Below are positions 8,997-18,045 of a stretch of DNA of 64,000 bases, one piece after another. This DNA is from M55B129 sp964506505 (lineage in GTDB: Bacteria > Bacillota > Dethiobacteria > DTU022): NCBI GenBank assembly GCA_964506505.1, contig CAZDKY010000007.1, positions 16,036 to 80,035 on the forward strand. The letters are read 5' to 3'. The first letter of the stretch is position 1; each line of letters begins with the position of its first letter. The notes beneath the pieces are model-generated. The model ran no database searches. It had not been told where the DNA came from and worked only from the letters and a program-made list of their open reading frames with translations. The position numbers and the translations under genes were made by a program.

Positions 8997-10250
8997 TCAA
9001 AGGGTATGCATATTTTCAAGAAACTCTTCATTTGATTTGGTCTTCTTTAACCTATCCATCAGCGCTTCAAGAAACTCAACACTGGTGCTGTTACCCATTG
9101 CTCGACGGAGAGCCCACATCAGTTCAATTTTATGTTCGTCCAGCAGCAATTCTTCTCGCCGTGTTCCGGACCTTGATATATCAATAGATGGGAAGATTCT
9201 CCGTTCAGCTATGCGGCGGTCAAGGTGCAACTCCATATTGCCTGTTCCTTTAAATTCTTCGTATACAACATCATCCATCCGGCTGCCTGTGTCAACAATA
9301 GCCGTGGCCAGAATCGTCAGGCTTCCACCTTCATCTATGTTTCGGGCCGCCCCGAAAAAACGTTTCGGTTTATAGAAAGCGCTGGGATCGATACCCCCTG
9401 AAAGAGTTCGGCCGCTTGGCGGTATTACCAGGTTATAAGCCCTGGTTAACCTGGTAATGCTGTCAAGAAGGACAGCCACATCTTTACCCTGTTCCACGAG
9501 ACGCTGGCACCGTTCCAGAACCAGTTCAGCCATACGAATGTGGTTTTCAGGTTTCTGATCAAAAGTTGAGCTGACAACATCGGCATTGACACTGCGTTCC
9601 ATATCAGTTACTTCTTCCGGTCTTTCGTCAATAAGCAGGATGATTAATTCAATCTCCGGTTGATTAATCGAAATGCTGTTGGCCAGCTGTTTCAGAAGCA
9701 TCGTTTTACCTGCCTTGGGTGGAGAAACAATTAACCCGCGCTGCCCTTTGCCAATTGGGATAAGCAGATCGATGATCCTCGTTGACAGGATATGCGAGCT
9801 CGTTTCCATCTTAATCTGTTCATCGGGATGGATGGGGACCAGAGAGGTAAACCCGGGCCTGCCGGCCAGATTTTCCGGATCAGCACCATTGATTTCTTCC
9901 ACCTGGAGGAGTGCGTAATACCGTTCATTGTCTTTCGGAGGTCTTATTCTACCGGTGATTACATCACCGGTTCTCATGTTAAACCGGCGGATCTGGGAAG
10001 CAGATATGTAAATATCATCTTCTGAAAAGTAATATTTTTTTCGTCGCAAAAAGCCAAACCCGTCTTGCATGATCTCCAGCATACCCGATGAGTTATGCTG
10101 CTCTCCATTTTCTGAGAATAAATGGGTCAAAACATCAATCAATTCCTGCTTGCGCATTGTTGATTGGCCTTTGATTTCATGTTCTTTTGCCAGACGATGG
10201 AGTTCACTTAAAGTCATCGTCTTCAATTTTTCAGTGTCCAAATAAAGCAC
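8997..10250 (-). CDS. rho: Transcription termination factor Rho
   Basis: Hexameric RNA-dependent helicase that ends transcription. The 417-residue product has the N-terminal Rho-N helical domain (about 1-45), a cold-shock RNA-binding fold with GFLRR, and an ATPase core with Walker A PPKAGKTMLLK, the Q-loop region and RTLSGGID. The start is uncertain: GTG at 10250 lies right on a GGCGG, while the in-frame TTG at 10241 has AGGCGG 7 nt upstream and may be the real start, giving 414 residues. It is preceded by the cation exchanger gene with a 6-bp gap, so the two are probably one operon. Confidence 0.97.
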   Translation of the reverse strand: MLYLDTEKLKTMTLSELHRLAKEHEIKGQSTMRKQELIDVLTHLFSENGEQHNSSGMLEIMQDGFGFLRRKKYYFSEDDIYISASQIRRFNMRTGDVITGRIRPPKDNERYYALLQVEEINGADPENLAGRPGFTSLVPIHPDEQIKMETSSHILSTRIIDLLIPIGKGQRGLIVSPPKAGKTMLLKQLANSISINQPEIELIILLIDERPEEVTDMERSVNADVVSSTFDQKPENHIRMAELVLERCQRLVEQGKDVAVLLDSITRLTRAYNLVIPPSGRTLSGGIDPSAFYKPKRFFGAARNIDEGGSLTILATAIVDTGSRMDDVVYEEFKGTGNMELHLDRRIAERRIFPSIDISRSGTRREELLLDEHKIELMWALRRAMGNSTSVEFLEALMDRLKKTKSNEEFLENMHTL

Positions 10251-10256
10251 CGCCTT

Positions 10257-11258
10257 TTATAATTTGCCCCCTGATCGGAAAATGACGACCAAAACCAGCA
10301 GGTATCCAGCCAGAGCCAGTATTGTATCAAACCCAACACGGGTTTTTCTTTCTGTCGAACGGTAGGTCAAGCCAAAAATAATTACTGTGCTGATCAAAAT
10401 AACAAGAAGTGCGGAAAATAAATGAGTTTCATTTACAGCATGAAGCAAAGCTCCATTGCGATAAACAAAATCAGCAATGAAAATAATAAACAGGTTCATG
10501 AAGTTTGCTCCAAAAACATTAGCCACTGCCATATCGAGGTAACCAAGGCGAACCGCCGACACAGTAGTAACGGTTTCAGGAAGAGACGTACTGACAGCAA
10601 GGAAAAGCGACCCCACAAAACTGTGTCCAAGACCCGTCTGCACGGCAATCAGGTCCAGGGCATCCGTAACAAGAACCCCCGCCACGACAATAAACAAAGC
10701 CGCTATACCAAAATTAAGGAGAGCAACTCCGCCTGAAGCCCTGTTATTTTCTGGTACTTCCTCGATATCGGTAAGGACAGGTTGATTTTTCTTTTCATAT
10801 TTGAAGAGAAGCATGCTGCCATAAAAATACAAACCCGCTATCAGCAGTGTTTCGAAACTCACCCACCCGATTTTTAAACCTGTGATCCCAAGCATGGCAA
10901 TGGCAGCAAGACATACCGATATTACACTGAGTGATGCAGGTATTATATGGCCTTTACCAACCTTTGAGGTCAGCGGTCCACGCCCTTCAATCATGTCAAT
11001 CAGGGCCAGTAAGGAAAGATTGTACAGACAGCTACCCAAAATATTACCCACAGCAAGATCGGGCGTATCTATTGTAACAGCTCTCAGGGTAGTAACCAGT
11101 TCGGGAAGGGACGTAGCCAGGGGAAGCATTAAAGCTCCAACCCATGCTGTTCCAATACCAATACAATCGGCAACTACTGCGGCATTTTTAGTCAGCTTGC
11201 TTCCAGCATAGACAATAACCACTGCACTAATGATAAATTGCAACCAGGGATTAATCAT
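10257..11258 (-). CDS. Calcium/cation antiporter (CaCA) family membrane protein
   Basis: Integral membrane exchanger of the Na+/Ca2+ exchanger superfamily, 333 residues, about ten hydrophobic segments. Both alpha repeats are present in inverted halves: LPLATSLPELVTT followed by GNILGSCLYNL (about 45-85), and LAVSTSLPETVTT followed by ANVFGANFMNL (about 220-265). The ion exchanged cannot be told from sequence; calcium or potassium efflux coupled to sodium or protons is the family norm. The start ATG at 11258 has only a weak ribosome site. It is 6 bp upstream of rho and shares its promoter region. Confidence 0.92.
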   Translation of the reverse strand: MINPWLQFIISAVVIVYAGSKLTKNAAVVADCIGIGTAWVGALMLPLATSLPELVTTLRAVTIDTPDLAVGNILGSCLYNLSLLALIDMIEGRGPLTSKVGKGHIIPASLSVISVCLAAIAMLGITGLKIGWVSFETLLIAGLYFYGSMLLFKYEKKNQPVLTDIEEVPENNRASGGVALLNFGIAALFIVVAGVLVTDALDLIAVQTGLGHSFVGSLFLAVSTSLPETVTTVSAVRLGYLDMAVANVFGANFMNLFIIFIADFVYRNGALLHAVNETHLFSALLVILISTVIIFGLTYRSTERKTRVGFDTILALAGYLLVLVVIFRSGGKL

Positions 11259-11410
11259 TTTGCACCTGATATATTTGAGCCGATAAAAATTGGCCGTGTG
11301 AATGAAGCTAAACGGACATATTTGCGCTCGGATTTTAAATAGGGGGATATATGTTCAGTGAGTAAAATATTAAAATGCCTGAAAAGCCGGCCATTTCCAG
11401 GTGCCCACCG

Positions 11411-11419
11411 ATTATAACA
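11411..11419 (-). promoter_or_regulatory. Extended -10 promoter for the exchanger-rho operon
   Basis: On the minus strand TGTTATAAT is an exact extended -10, about 150 nt before the exchanger start. The -35 is poor (TTACTA at 17 nt). The context TATGTTATAATCG is identical to that of the ddl promoter at 62667-62679. The remaining 11259-11410 leader shows no structure that I recognise. Confidence 0.5.
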
Positions 11420-11512
11420 TAGTCACCGGTAAATAGTAATTCTATGTCTATTAATAAATTCCTGCCGGATCAGAAAAATGGCAGAAAAAATTAAATACTT
11501 TCTCTTTGTTAT

Positions 11513-12169
11513 TTAAAAATCCTTTAATGAACCGGCAGCACCAAGATATGGATTATTTCTTATTTCGTCACCGATAGTAGTCGTCGGCCCGTGGCCGGGA
11601 TATATTTCGGTATCAGGTGACAGAATTAGTAATTTACGCTTAATACTGCGCATCAATTCAGCATGCGAACCGCCAACCAGGTCTGTTCTTCCCACCGAGC
11701 CGGCAAACAGCGTATCGCCACAAAACAATCTTTTTTCAGTCAGGAAACAAACGCTTCCCGGGGTATGGCCGGGAGTCTCAAGAACGGTTAAAGTTATAGT
11801 TCCGACAGTAATTTTATCTCCATTTTTAATAAAAATATCGGGATGAGGTTGCTTTTTTAAAATCATTTTTAAACCGTAACCCGGATTTTCATAAAGAGGC
11901 AAATCTCGTTCATTAAGATAAATAGGGACCGCTAGTTCATCTTTCAGTTTGCCGTTGGCCCCGATATGATCAATATGCCCGTGGGTATTTAGTATGTATT
12001 TTATCTTGAGCCCCATGGAAACAATCGTTTCAATAATCTTTTTGCCCTGTGCCCCTGGATCAATAACAATCCCTTCCCCTGTTTTTACACAGCCAATAAG
12101 GTAACAGTTCGTAGCGAACATACCTACGGTCAGAGATTTAATGATCAAGCCCGTTTCCCCATCACTCAT
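11513..12169 (-). CDS. Metallo-beta-lactamase-fold hydrolase (glyoxalase II-like)
   Basis: Probable zinc hydrolase of about 218 residues. It carries THGHIDHIGA (the HxHxDH metal site), GHTPGS, CGDTLFAGSVGRTD and PGHGP, the order found in glyoxalase II-like and YcbL-type proteins. It lacks the C-terminal HAGH domain of true glyoxalase II, so the substrate is unknown. The ATG at 12169 has GAGG 9 nt upstream and overlaps the stop of the preceding gene by 8 bp, so the two are translated together. It is not WalJ/YycJ, which belongs to another MBL subfamily. Confidence 0.87.
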   Translation of the reverse strand: MSDGETGLIIKSLTVGMFATNCYLIGCVKTGEGIVIDPGAQGKKIIETIVSMGLKIKYILNTHGHIDHIGANGKLKDELAVPIYLNERDLPLYENPGYGLKMILKKQPHPDIFIKNGDKITVGTITLTVLETPGHTPGSVCFLTEKRLFCGDTLFAGSVGRTDLVGGSHAELMRSIKRKLLILSPDTEIYPGHGPTTTIGDEIRNNPYLGAAGSLKDF

Positions 12170-13106
12170 TGGCTGAAGCCTCTGTTTTATTATCATTGCT
12201 CAGGATATTTAACACTGCCGGCAACACATCAGCCAGATTAAAAATCCTTTTTGCCAGCCATTGCCGCACCTTATAGCTACCGATTAATAAAGCCGGCACG
12301 TCGTTTAAGGTATGTTCTCCGGAAGACAGATCTTCAAGATTCCCGTGATCACTGGTAACAATCAGCATAGTTTGGTCCGTTGCTATTCCATCAGCAAGAG
12401 TACCGATAAAATGGTCAAGCGTACTAACTATTCTCTTTGCTTCTGCCCGATCTTTCTTGTGCCCAGCCAGATCGCTTAGAAAGTATTCGAACAGGCAGAA
12501 ATGATATTGGCCGGCAATTTTTAGAAGACGCTCCGCTCCTTCTTCCGGAGTAATCAACGGTACTTCTAACCCCAATTTGTTCAGCACATTGTTGGTAATA
12601 TCCATAAAAAGAGCTCGCCCTTTTTTTATATCTTCAAGATCGTGAAACGGCAGACCTCCGTAATATGTAACTAAGGTGGAACATGAATAGTGGTTTCCCG
12701 GCAGCCCGTGGTATAAATGGTCAAAAAAAGGCGGCCTGTAAGCATTGGCAAAATTTGTCCTAAACCCATGTTTGTGTAACTGTAAGAATATACCTCTTCG
12801 GGCTAAAAGTTGCCTTAGGTTCTGATCAGGGAACCCGTTCATGTGCTGTCCCATCAGCTTGGGAACGTTGACTCCGGTAAACAACGATGCCTGCCCGGTT
12901 GCACTTTGCGGTAATCCGGGCACTCCCATTACTGCATCAAGACCAAGTAAAGAGGCTTTAGGTCCACAGTAACCGCGGGACTCCGCCAACAATTTCCTTC
13001 CGTCCAGCGTCTGCTCAATGCAGGGTGTTTCGGTAAAAGCAAAAGGATTATCCGGTAGCTGCCTTCCCAGGCCAATACCATCTATAAAAACCAGCAATAC
13101 TTGCAA
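12162..13106 (-). CDS. Alkaline-phosphatase superfamily metalloenzyme (iPGM-like)
   Basis: A 314-residue protein with the metal-site architecture of the phosphoglycerate mutase/alkaline phosphatase superfamily: N-terminal FIDGIGLG (D9), a candidate nucleophile S68 in LPQSATGQASLFTG, ESFLSDLAGH-like YFLSDLAGH and the C-terminal TSDHGNLED with a later E-H-T. It is much shorter than true independent PGM (about 510 residues) and lacks its inserted transferase domain. The reaction is therefore unknown; a phosphohydrolase or mutase is likely. The TTG at 13106 has GGAGG 7 nt upstream. It lies between htrA and the MBL hydrolase. Confidence 0.8.
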   Translation of the reverse strand: MQVLLVFIDGIGLGRQLPDNPFAFTETPCIEQTLDGRKLLAESRGYCGPKASLLGLDAVMGVPGLPQSATGQASLFTGVNVPKLMGQHMNGFPDQNLRQLLARRGIFLQLHKHGFRTNFANAYRPPFFDHLYHGLPGNHYSCSTLVTYYGGLPFHDLEDIKKGRALFMDITNNVLNKLGLEVPLITPEEGAERLLKIAGQYHFCLFEYFLSDLAGHKKDRAEAKRIVSTLDHFIGTLADGIATDQTMLIVTSDHGNLEDLSSGEHTLNDVPALLIGSYKVRQWLAKRIFNLADVLPAVLNILSNDNKTEASANE

Positions 13107-13144
13107 CTAATATCCTCCATATCTTATTACCGGACGGTGTTTCC

Positions 13145-14386
13145 TTATTCAGTCTCTGATTGTTCAGTTTCTGTTTCGCCTTCAATTTCAGGGGATTCTT
13201 CTACTTCCGACTCCTCCTCCGGTAATTCTTCCGCCGGTTCCATGGTTATCTGGTCCGGACGTTCTTCGAGAACCAGGGTGGTGTAATCACTACTACCTTC
13301 CCTGTAGTAAGTAATCCGAATCGTGTCGCCTGGATAGTAATCGAGCAGCCGATCAAAGAGAATGGCTAAATAGGGGATATCTTCTCCATCAATCTGGACA
13401 ATAATGTCTCCTGCTGCCAATCCTGCTTTTTCTGCCGGGCTACCCTGGACAATTTCGATGATCTGCACGCCCCTCTGGGGTTCATTGCCACTGTAATCAA
13501 GCCAGTCATCAATTATAACGCCCATGTGAGGACGGTTGACACGTCCATAATCCATCAGATCATCAATGACTCTTTTGACTGTATTGCTCGGAACCGAGAG
13601 GCCGATCCCTTCAACTCCTGCGAGGGATACTTTGGCCGTATTGATACCGATGACTTCTCCTGCCATGTTGATCAGGGGACCGCCACTATTACCGGGATTG
13701 ACCAGGGCATCGATCTGGAGATAGGTATGGGCATAATTACTGTTTGATATTCTGACCTGCCGCCCAACAGCACTGACAATTCCGGAAGTAACTGTTTGTT
13801 GAAAATAACCAAGAGGGTTGCCGATCGCAGCTACCGGTGCGCCCACCCTGACTTGATCCGAATCGCCGAGTGGTATATGAATCATTTCCTCTTCTTCAAT
13901 CTTTAAAAGAGCCAGATCTGTTAAAGCATCAGCACCGATCACTTCAACTTCATAATATCCTTTATCGGGAACAACAACTGTTATTTTCTCAGCATTTTCG
14001 ATTACATGCTGATTGGTAACAATATAACCATCAGGAGATATAACTACCCCTGATCCTGATTCCATCTCTTCAAAAAGCTGTTCTCCGAAACGGGTTACTT
14101 CCATGTGCCGTTGCACCCCCACCACAGCAGGCATAACCTGCTCCACAATATCAGCCAGCGTCACCTGCGTTTCTGACTGGACAGAACCTGGCTGAGGCAC
14201 TTGCTCTTCATTATTAACGACTTCTTCTTGAGGCTCATCGGCAGCTTCAGAAGTAAGGAAAAAATAACAGAGTCCGTATAGTACGGCTGCTCCCAGTAAA
14301 ATACCCAGTATACCCAGAGCAATATATCCTACGAAGGACCAAAATCTTCTGGAGTGTGGATTTTCATAATCAGTTTGATTATCCAT
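13145..14386 (-). CDS. htrA: Membrane-anchored HtrA/DegP-type serine protease
   Basis: Envelope quality-control protease, 413 residues. It has a short cytosolic N-terminus, one membrane anchor at about 19-44, a trypsin-like domain with the triad H127 (TNQHVIE), D157 (ALTDLALL) and S234 (GNSGGP), one PDZ domain (about 285-375) and a very acidic tail of about 35 residues rich in glutamate. The ATG at 14386 has AAAGGAT 10 nt upstream. It follows murA in the WalRKHI cluster; HtrA-type proteases also end this cluster in Bacillus. Confidence 0.96.
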   Translation of the reverse strand: MDNQTDYENPHSRRFWSFVGYIALGILGILLGAAVLYGLCYFFLTSEAADEPQEEVVNNEEQVPQPGSVQSETQVTLADIVEQVMPAVVGVQRHMEVTRFGEQLFEEMESGSGVVISPDGYIVTNQHVIENAEKITVVVPDKGYYEVEVIGADALTDLALLKIEEEEMIHIPLGDSDQVRVGAPVAAIGNPLGYFQQTVTSGIVSAVGRQVRISNSNYAHTYLQIDALVNPGNSGGPLINMAGEVIGINTAKVSLAGVEGIGLSVPSNTVKRVIDDLMDYGRVNRPHMGVIIDDWLDYSGNEPQRGVQIIEIVQGSPAEKAGLAAGDIIVQIDGEDIPYLAILFDRLLDYYPGDTIRITYYREGSSDYTTLVLEERPDQITMEPAEELPEEESEVEESPEIEGETETEQSETE

Positions 14387-14471
14387 CTAAAAACACATCC
14401 TTTTTCAATAGATTGCCATTCCCGGCTTCTGCTGACACGACCGACCGTTCTGCAGTATCTACAGGCCTGAA

Positions 14472-15764
14472 TCACCGGGGAAATTCGCCGGGCATCTGCA
14501 TTAAATCGCCTTCACTGATTCTTTTAATCGATGCCCCCAGACTGATGAGTTTGTCTTCCAAAATTTCATAACCTCGATCGACATGTTCAATCGCCCCAAT
14601 TTCTGTCGTCCCATCAGCCATGAGAGCAGCAATGATCAGCGCTGCTCCGGAACGAAGATCAGGTGCGGTCACCGGTGCTCCGGAAAGATTGCCACCGCCT
14701 TCAACGAGAGCAGTTCTCCCCTCCACTTTTATCCGGGCACCCATTCTCTTTAATTCATCGACCTGATTGAAACGGCCGTCAAATACATTTTCAGTTACAA
14801 CACTAAGTCCCCTGGCAGCGGTGAGTAAAACCATTCCAGGAGGCTGAAGATCAGTTGGGAAACCGGGATAAGGAAATGTTTTAAGATCAGAGGCAACCAG
14901 GTTTCCAGTACCTGTTACAGTTATTCTTTCCGGTTCGACCTGCACCTTGGCCCCAACTTCTCTCAACTTTGCTGTAATAGCTTCAAGGTGTTTTGGGATA
15001 ACATCTTCTACTGTTACAGTTCCGCCTGTAGCCGCTGCAGCCAGCATAAACGTTCCTGCCTCAATACGGTCCGGGATAACGGCATGACGAACACCGGAAA
15101 ACTTTTTCACTCCGTCTATTCTGATAACATCGGTCCCCGCCCCCCTGATTTTTGCTCCCATGGCATTGAGGAAGTTTGCCAGATCCACTATCTCCGGTTC
15201 CTTGGCGGCATTCTCAAGGACTGTTCTGCCCTCAGCAACCACAGCAGCGAGCATCAGGTTGATGGTCGCTCCAATAGTAACCACGTCCAGGTAAATATTA
15301 GCCCCTTTCAATCGTTCAGCCGATAGATTAATCATTCCATGTTCAATTTTTATATCTGCTCCAAGCGCAGAAAATCCTTTAAGATGCTGATCGATAGGCC
15401 GTGGTCCCAGATCACATCCGCCGGGGATCGGCACTTCTGCCCGCCCAAAACGGGCCAACAAACTGCCCATAAAATAGTAAGAGGCCCGCATTCTTTTCAC
15501 CAGTTCATACGCCGGGGCAATTCTGGCCAGATTACCTGGAATCAGCTCGATGGCATTTCTGCCACGCCTGCGTATGGTTACCCCCAAATTTTCCAGAATG
15601 GCGACCATTGTCCGGACATCTGTAATGTCGGGCAAATTATCTATGAACAAATTTTCCGATGTCAAAATCGCCGCCGGTAGAATAGCAACAGCAGCATTCT
15701 TGGAGCCGCTAATTTTTACCTTCCCTGAAAGGTTGGTCTTGCCCTGGATAATATATTTTTTCAT
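14472..15764 (-). CDS. murA: UDP-N-acetylglucosamine 1-carboxyvinyltransferase
   Basis: First committed step of peptidoglycan synthesis: transfers enolpyruvate from PEP to UDP-GlcNAc. The 430-residue product has K22-N23 (SGSKNAA), the active-site loop PIPGGCDLGPRP with C117, equivalent to the fosfomycin-targeted C115 of E. coli, and RMRASYYFMG. The cysteine is intact, so natural fosfomycin resistance by Asp replacement is not expected. The ATG at 15764 has GGAGG 5 nt upstream. It sits directly after walI (41-bp gap), linking wall synthesis to the WalRK regulon. Confidence 0.97.
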   Translation of the reverse strand: MKKYIIQGKTNLSGKVKISGSKNAAVAILPAAILTSENLFIDNLPDITDVRTMVAILENLGVTIRRRGRNAIELIPGNLARIAPAYELVKRMRASYYFMGSLLARFGRAEVPIPGGCDLGPRPIDQHLKGFSALGADIKIEHGMINLSAERLKGANIYLDVVTIGATINLMLAAVVAEGRTVLENAAKEPEIVDLANFLNAMGAKIRGAGTDVIRIDGVKKFSGVRHAVIPDRIEAGTFMLAAAATGGTVTVEDVIPKHLEAITAKLREVGAKVQVEPERITVTGTGNLVASDLKTFPYPGFPTDLQPPGMVLLTAARGLSVVTENVFDGRFNQVDELKRMGARIKVEGRTALVEGGGNLSGAPVTAPDLRSGAALIIAALMADGTTEIGAIEHVDRGYEILEDKLISLGASIKRISEGDLMQMPGEFPR

Positions 15765-15805
15765 AATTACCTCCGTCTCGGTCACAGCATAAACACCGGA
15801 ATAAA

Positions 15806-16693
15806 TTATTGCAGTTGATCCGGTATAATTCCTTCCTTTTCCAGGTTTCCGGTAAAAGCATTAATAAAATAATGAGTGTGATCGTCTAAAACTATCCGCC
15901 ATACCGGCGGGATTTCCCATTTTTCAGCTTCATACTCACCACTGAAATATCCCAAAGTCACTTCTTTAATATGCTCTGGCTCGGGGCTTGGCCCCAGTTC
16001 AGCAACGAGATTATTAAGTGCATCAGTAGCCGATATGACCTCCATCTCTCTGGATGGGATTATTTCCACCATATCAAGCCAGTATATATCTACCGAAACT
16101 ATTTTCTGTTCTTTTAAGACAACTTTCATCTGCCCGGTAAAAACCGGCATCTCGTTCAAGATTTGATAATAAAACAAATTAATATTACCATTTTCGTCTT
16201 CTTCAATATAGTCATGGAAAAATCCTTCCGGCATTACCGCTTTCTCTTTCAGGATGCTTTCAACATTGCTTCTTATTTCTTGCTTGCTAAATAAAGAAAA
16301 ATTTGCATTGATCTCCAAACCCGGTTCATAAAATATCTGGATCAGCCCATTGGAATGCGCAACTGCCCTCTCGCCCTCATGGTTAAAATAAATTGTCTTA
16401 TCACCATAATCAATCTGGGCTCCTTCAGCAATAAAATACATCAGGATATGCTGCTGCAGCTTAGCCGAAGGTGTAACCGTAAGGAAATCACTCATTTGCA
16501 CCGCCCGGTTAAAAGATGCTTCCAGAAAATAATTGTTTTCGTTGAGCACTGTCTGAGTCTTTTTTAAATCTTCAATCTTAATGGCAACCCTGGTAAGCCG
16601 GCCAAAATCCGGCCAGAAAAGATGATAGGTCAGAAAAAGATTTAGTCCGGCAAACACTATGATTAAGATCAACTTGGCCCGGCCGAGATTCAC
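15806..16693 (-). CDS. walI: WalRK regulatory membrane protein WalI (YycI)
   Basis: Single-pass membrane protein that, with WalH, binds the histidine kinase WalK and tunes its activity. The 295-residue product has a short N-terminal cytosolic end, one membrane segment at about 7-27 and a large extracytoplasmic part containing two YycI/PepSY-like halves. It starts with GTG at 16693, overlapping the walH stop by 4 bp (GTGA). Sequence similarity to Bacillus WalI is low, so the call leans on length, topology and position. Confidence 0.88.
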   Translation of the reverse strand: MNLGRAKLILIIVFAGLNLFLTYHLFWPDFGRLTRVAIKIEDLKKTQTVLNENNYFLEASFNRAVQMSDFLTVTPSAKLQQHILMYFIAEGAQIDYGDKTIYFNHEGERAVAHSNGLIQIFYEPGLEINANFSLFSKQEIRSNVESILKEKAVMPEGFFHDYIEEDENGNINLFYYQILNEMPVFTGQMKVVLKEQKIVSVDIYWLDMVEIIPSREMEVISATDALNNLVAELGPSPEPEHIKEVTLGYFSGEYEAEKWEIPPVWRIVLDDHTHYFINAFTGNLEKEGIIPDQLQ

Positions 16694-18045
16694 TGAATAT
16701 CCTCCTCGTCAAGCAGTTCCAACTCGGCTGCTGTCAGATAAAACCTCTCCCCATTAATCTGAACGAACCAAACCGGTTCTCCTTGCAAAGACTGATGCTG
16801 TCGCCCAACAACAGCATATCCAGAACAGAGCTCCTCTAATACTATGTTTTTAATAAAATCAGTCCGTTGATTTTCAAAAGCTGTCAAAGCAGCATTTAAC
16901 GCTTCCGACCATACGACTGCCGGGCTAACAGCCTCCTCCTCATCTTCAAGAATACCGTCAGGTATGTAAAGGGATCTTGTAAAATGGATCAATCCCAGGT
17001 CATTAAATAAAGCCCGCGTAGGTATCGAAGAATAAATTGGCCGTCCTTCATAATACATCTGCCAGTCAACTGAGTAGTAAGATGCGCGGGAATTTTCAAT
17101 TAAAAATATATTTTCAAGCTTCAGCCCCTGCGGCCAACCTCCATGATAGCTTATTAAATTGCTGCTGTAAAGCAGCGCATCGGCATAAGAAGATGTGATC
17201 TGACCTCGTTCAAGCCTGGGATAAGAATATTCAAAACCTGTCCCAGTCAAACGAAGACCCTTTTCACCATCTGTATAAATCAACCCTCCGTCTTTTTCTT
17301 CTATCATCCGGGCCAGATTATAATCGACAAAAAATGATTGCAAGATCTGCTCGCGGTTGATTGTCTCGACCTGAATCGATAATCTCTCTGGATAAGCCCA
17401 TTCTTTTGGCAGATAAAAAGATTTTGCCGCCGTGATATCAAAATCGAACATCGCAGAAAGCACTTCATCATCGACAGAATTATAAGGTGTTCTTTCATCA
17501 ACACTCAGAGAATTGTAAACCGCCCTGAAATGACTGCCTGTGTCTTTATTGAGATGCACTTCAACCTCTTCATCTTCTCTGCCCGTGTAAATAAGTTCCA
17601 GTGATTCAGGGAAAAATATCACTTCAATTTTTACAACCTCCGAACTGATTCCCTCTGGAACCCAGATCCAGTCTTCCCAAAATGGTAAAGGAGGTTCAAA
17701 ATTGTAAATAATCCGGCTCTTGGCTGTGCTTTTTTCTTCATTGTTATAATCTTCTCCGGAAAGAGGGCTTTTTTCTGTTTTAAGAAATTCTACCAGTTCT
17801 GCCCAAAGTAAAGTATAACCCGACTGTCCTTCTCCATAGCTATAATATATTCCATCATCTACAGAAAGTATCCGTGACGGTGTAATAATTTCTTCCATTA
17901 CTCGCGGTTTATCTGCAGCACTTTCTTCCAAAATATCTTCGGCAATGAATTCTGCCGGCATTTGCCCATACCACAGCTGATAAGTAAGATACAGACTTAA
18001 AGCAACCAGCAGGATTAAGATGATCGATTTAAACTTTTCTTTCAT
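16690..18045 (-). CDS. walH: WalRK regulatory membrane protein WalH (YycH)
   Basis: Partner of WalI in the membrane complex that controls WalK. The 451-residue product has one N-terminal membrane segment (about 8-26) and a long extracytoplasmic region, the YycH layout. I chose the ATG at 18045, which overlaps the walK stop as ATGA and has AGGGG 7 nt upstream; a GTG two codons earlier is less well placed. The tight 4-bp overlaps on both sides show that walK, walH and walI are translated as a unit. Confidence 0.88.
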   Translation of the reverse strand: MKEKFKSIILILLVALSLYLTYQLWYGQMPAEFIAEDILEESAADKPRVMEEIITPSRILSVDDGIYYSYGEGQSGYTLLWAELVEFLKTEKSPLSGEDYNNEEKSTAKSRIIYNFEPPLPFWEDWIWVPEGISSEVVKIEVIFFPESLELIYTGREDEEVEVHLNKDTGSHFRAVYNSLSVDERTPYNSVDDEVLSAMFDFDITAAKSFYLPKEWAYPERLSIQVETINREQILQSFFVDYNLARMIEEKDGGLIYTDGEKGLRLTGTGFEYSYPRLERGQITSSYADALLYSSNLISYHGGWPQGLKLENIFLIENSRASYYSVDWQMYYEGRPIYSSIPTRALFNDLGLIHFTRSLYIPDGILEDEEEAVSPAVVWSEALNAALTAFENQRTDFIKNIVLEELCSGYAVVGRQHQSLQGEPVWFVQINGERFYLTAAELELLDEEDIQ

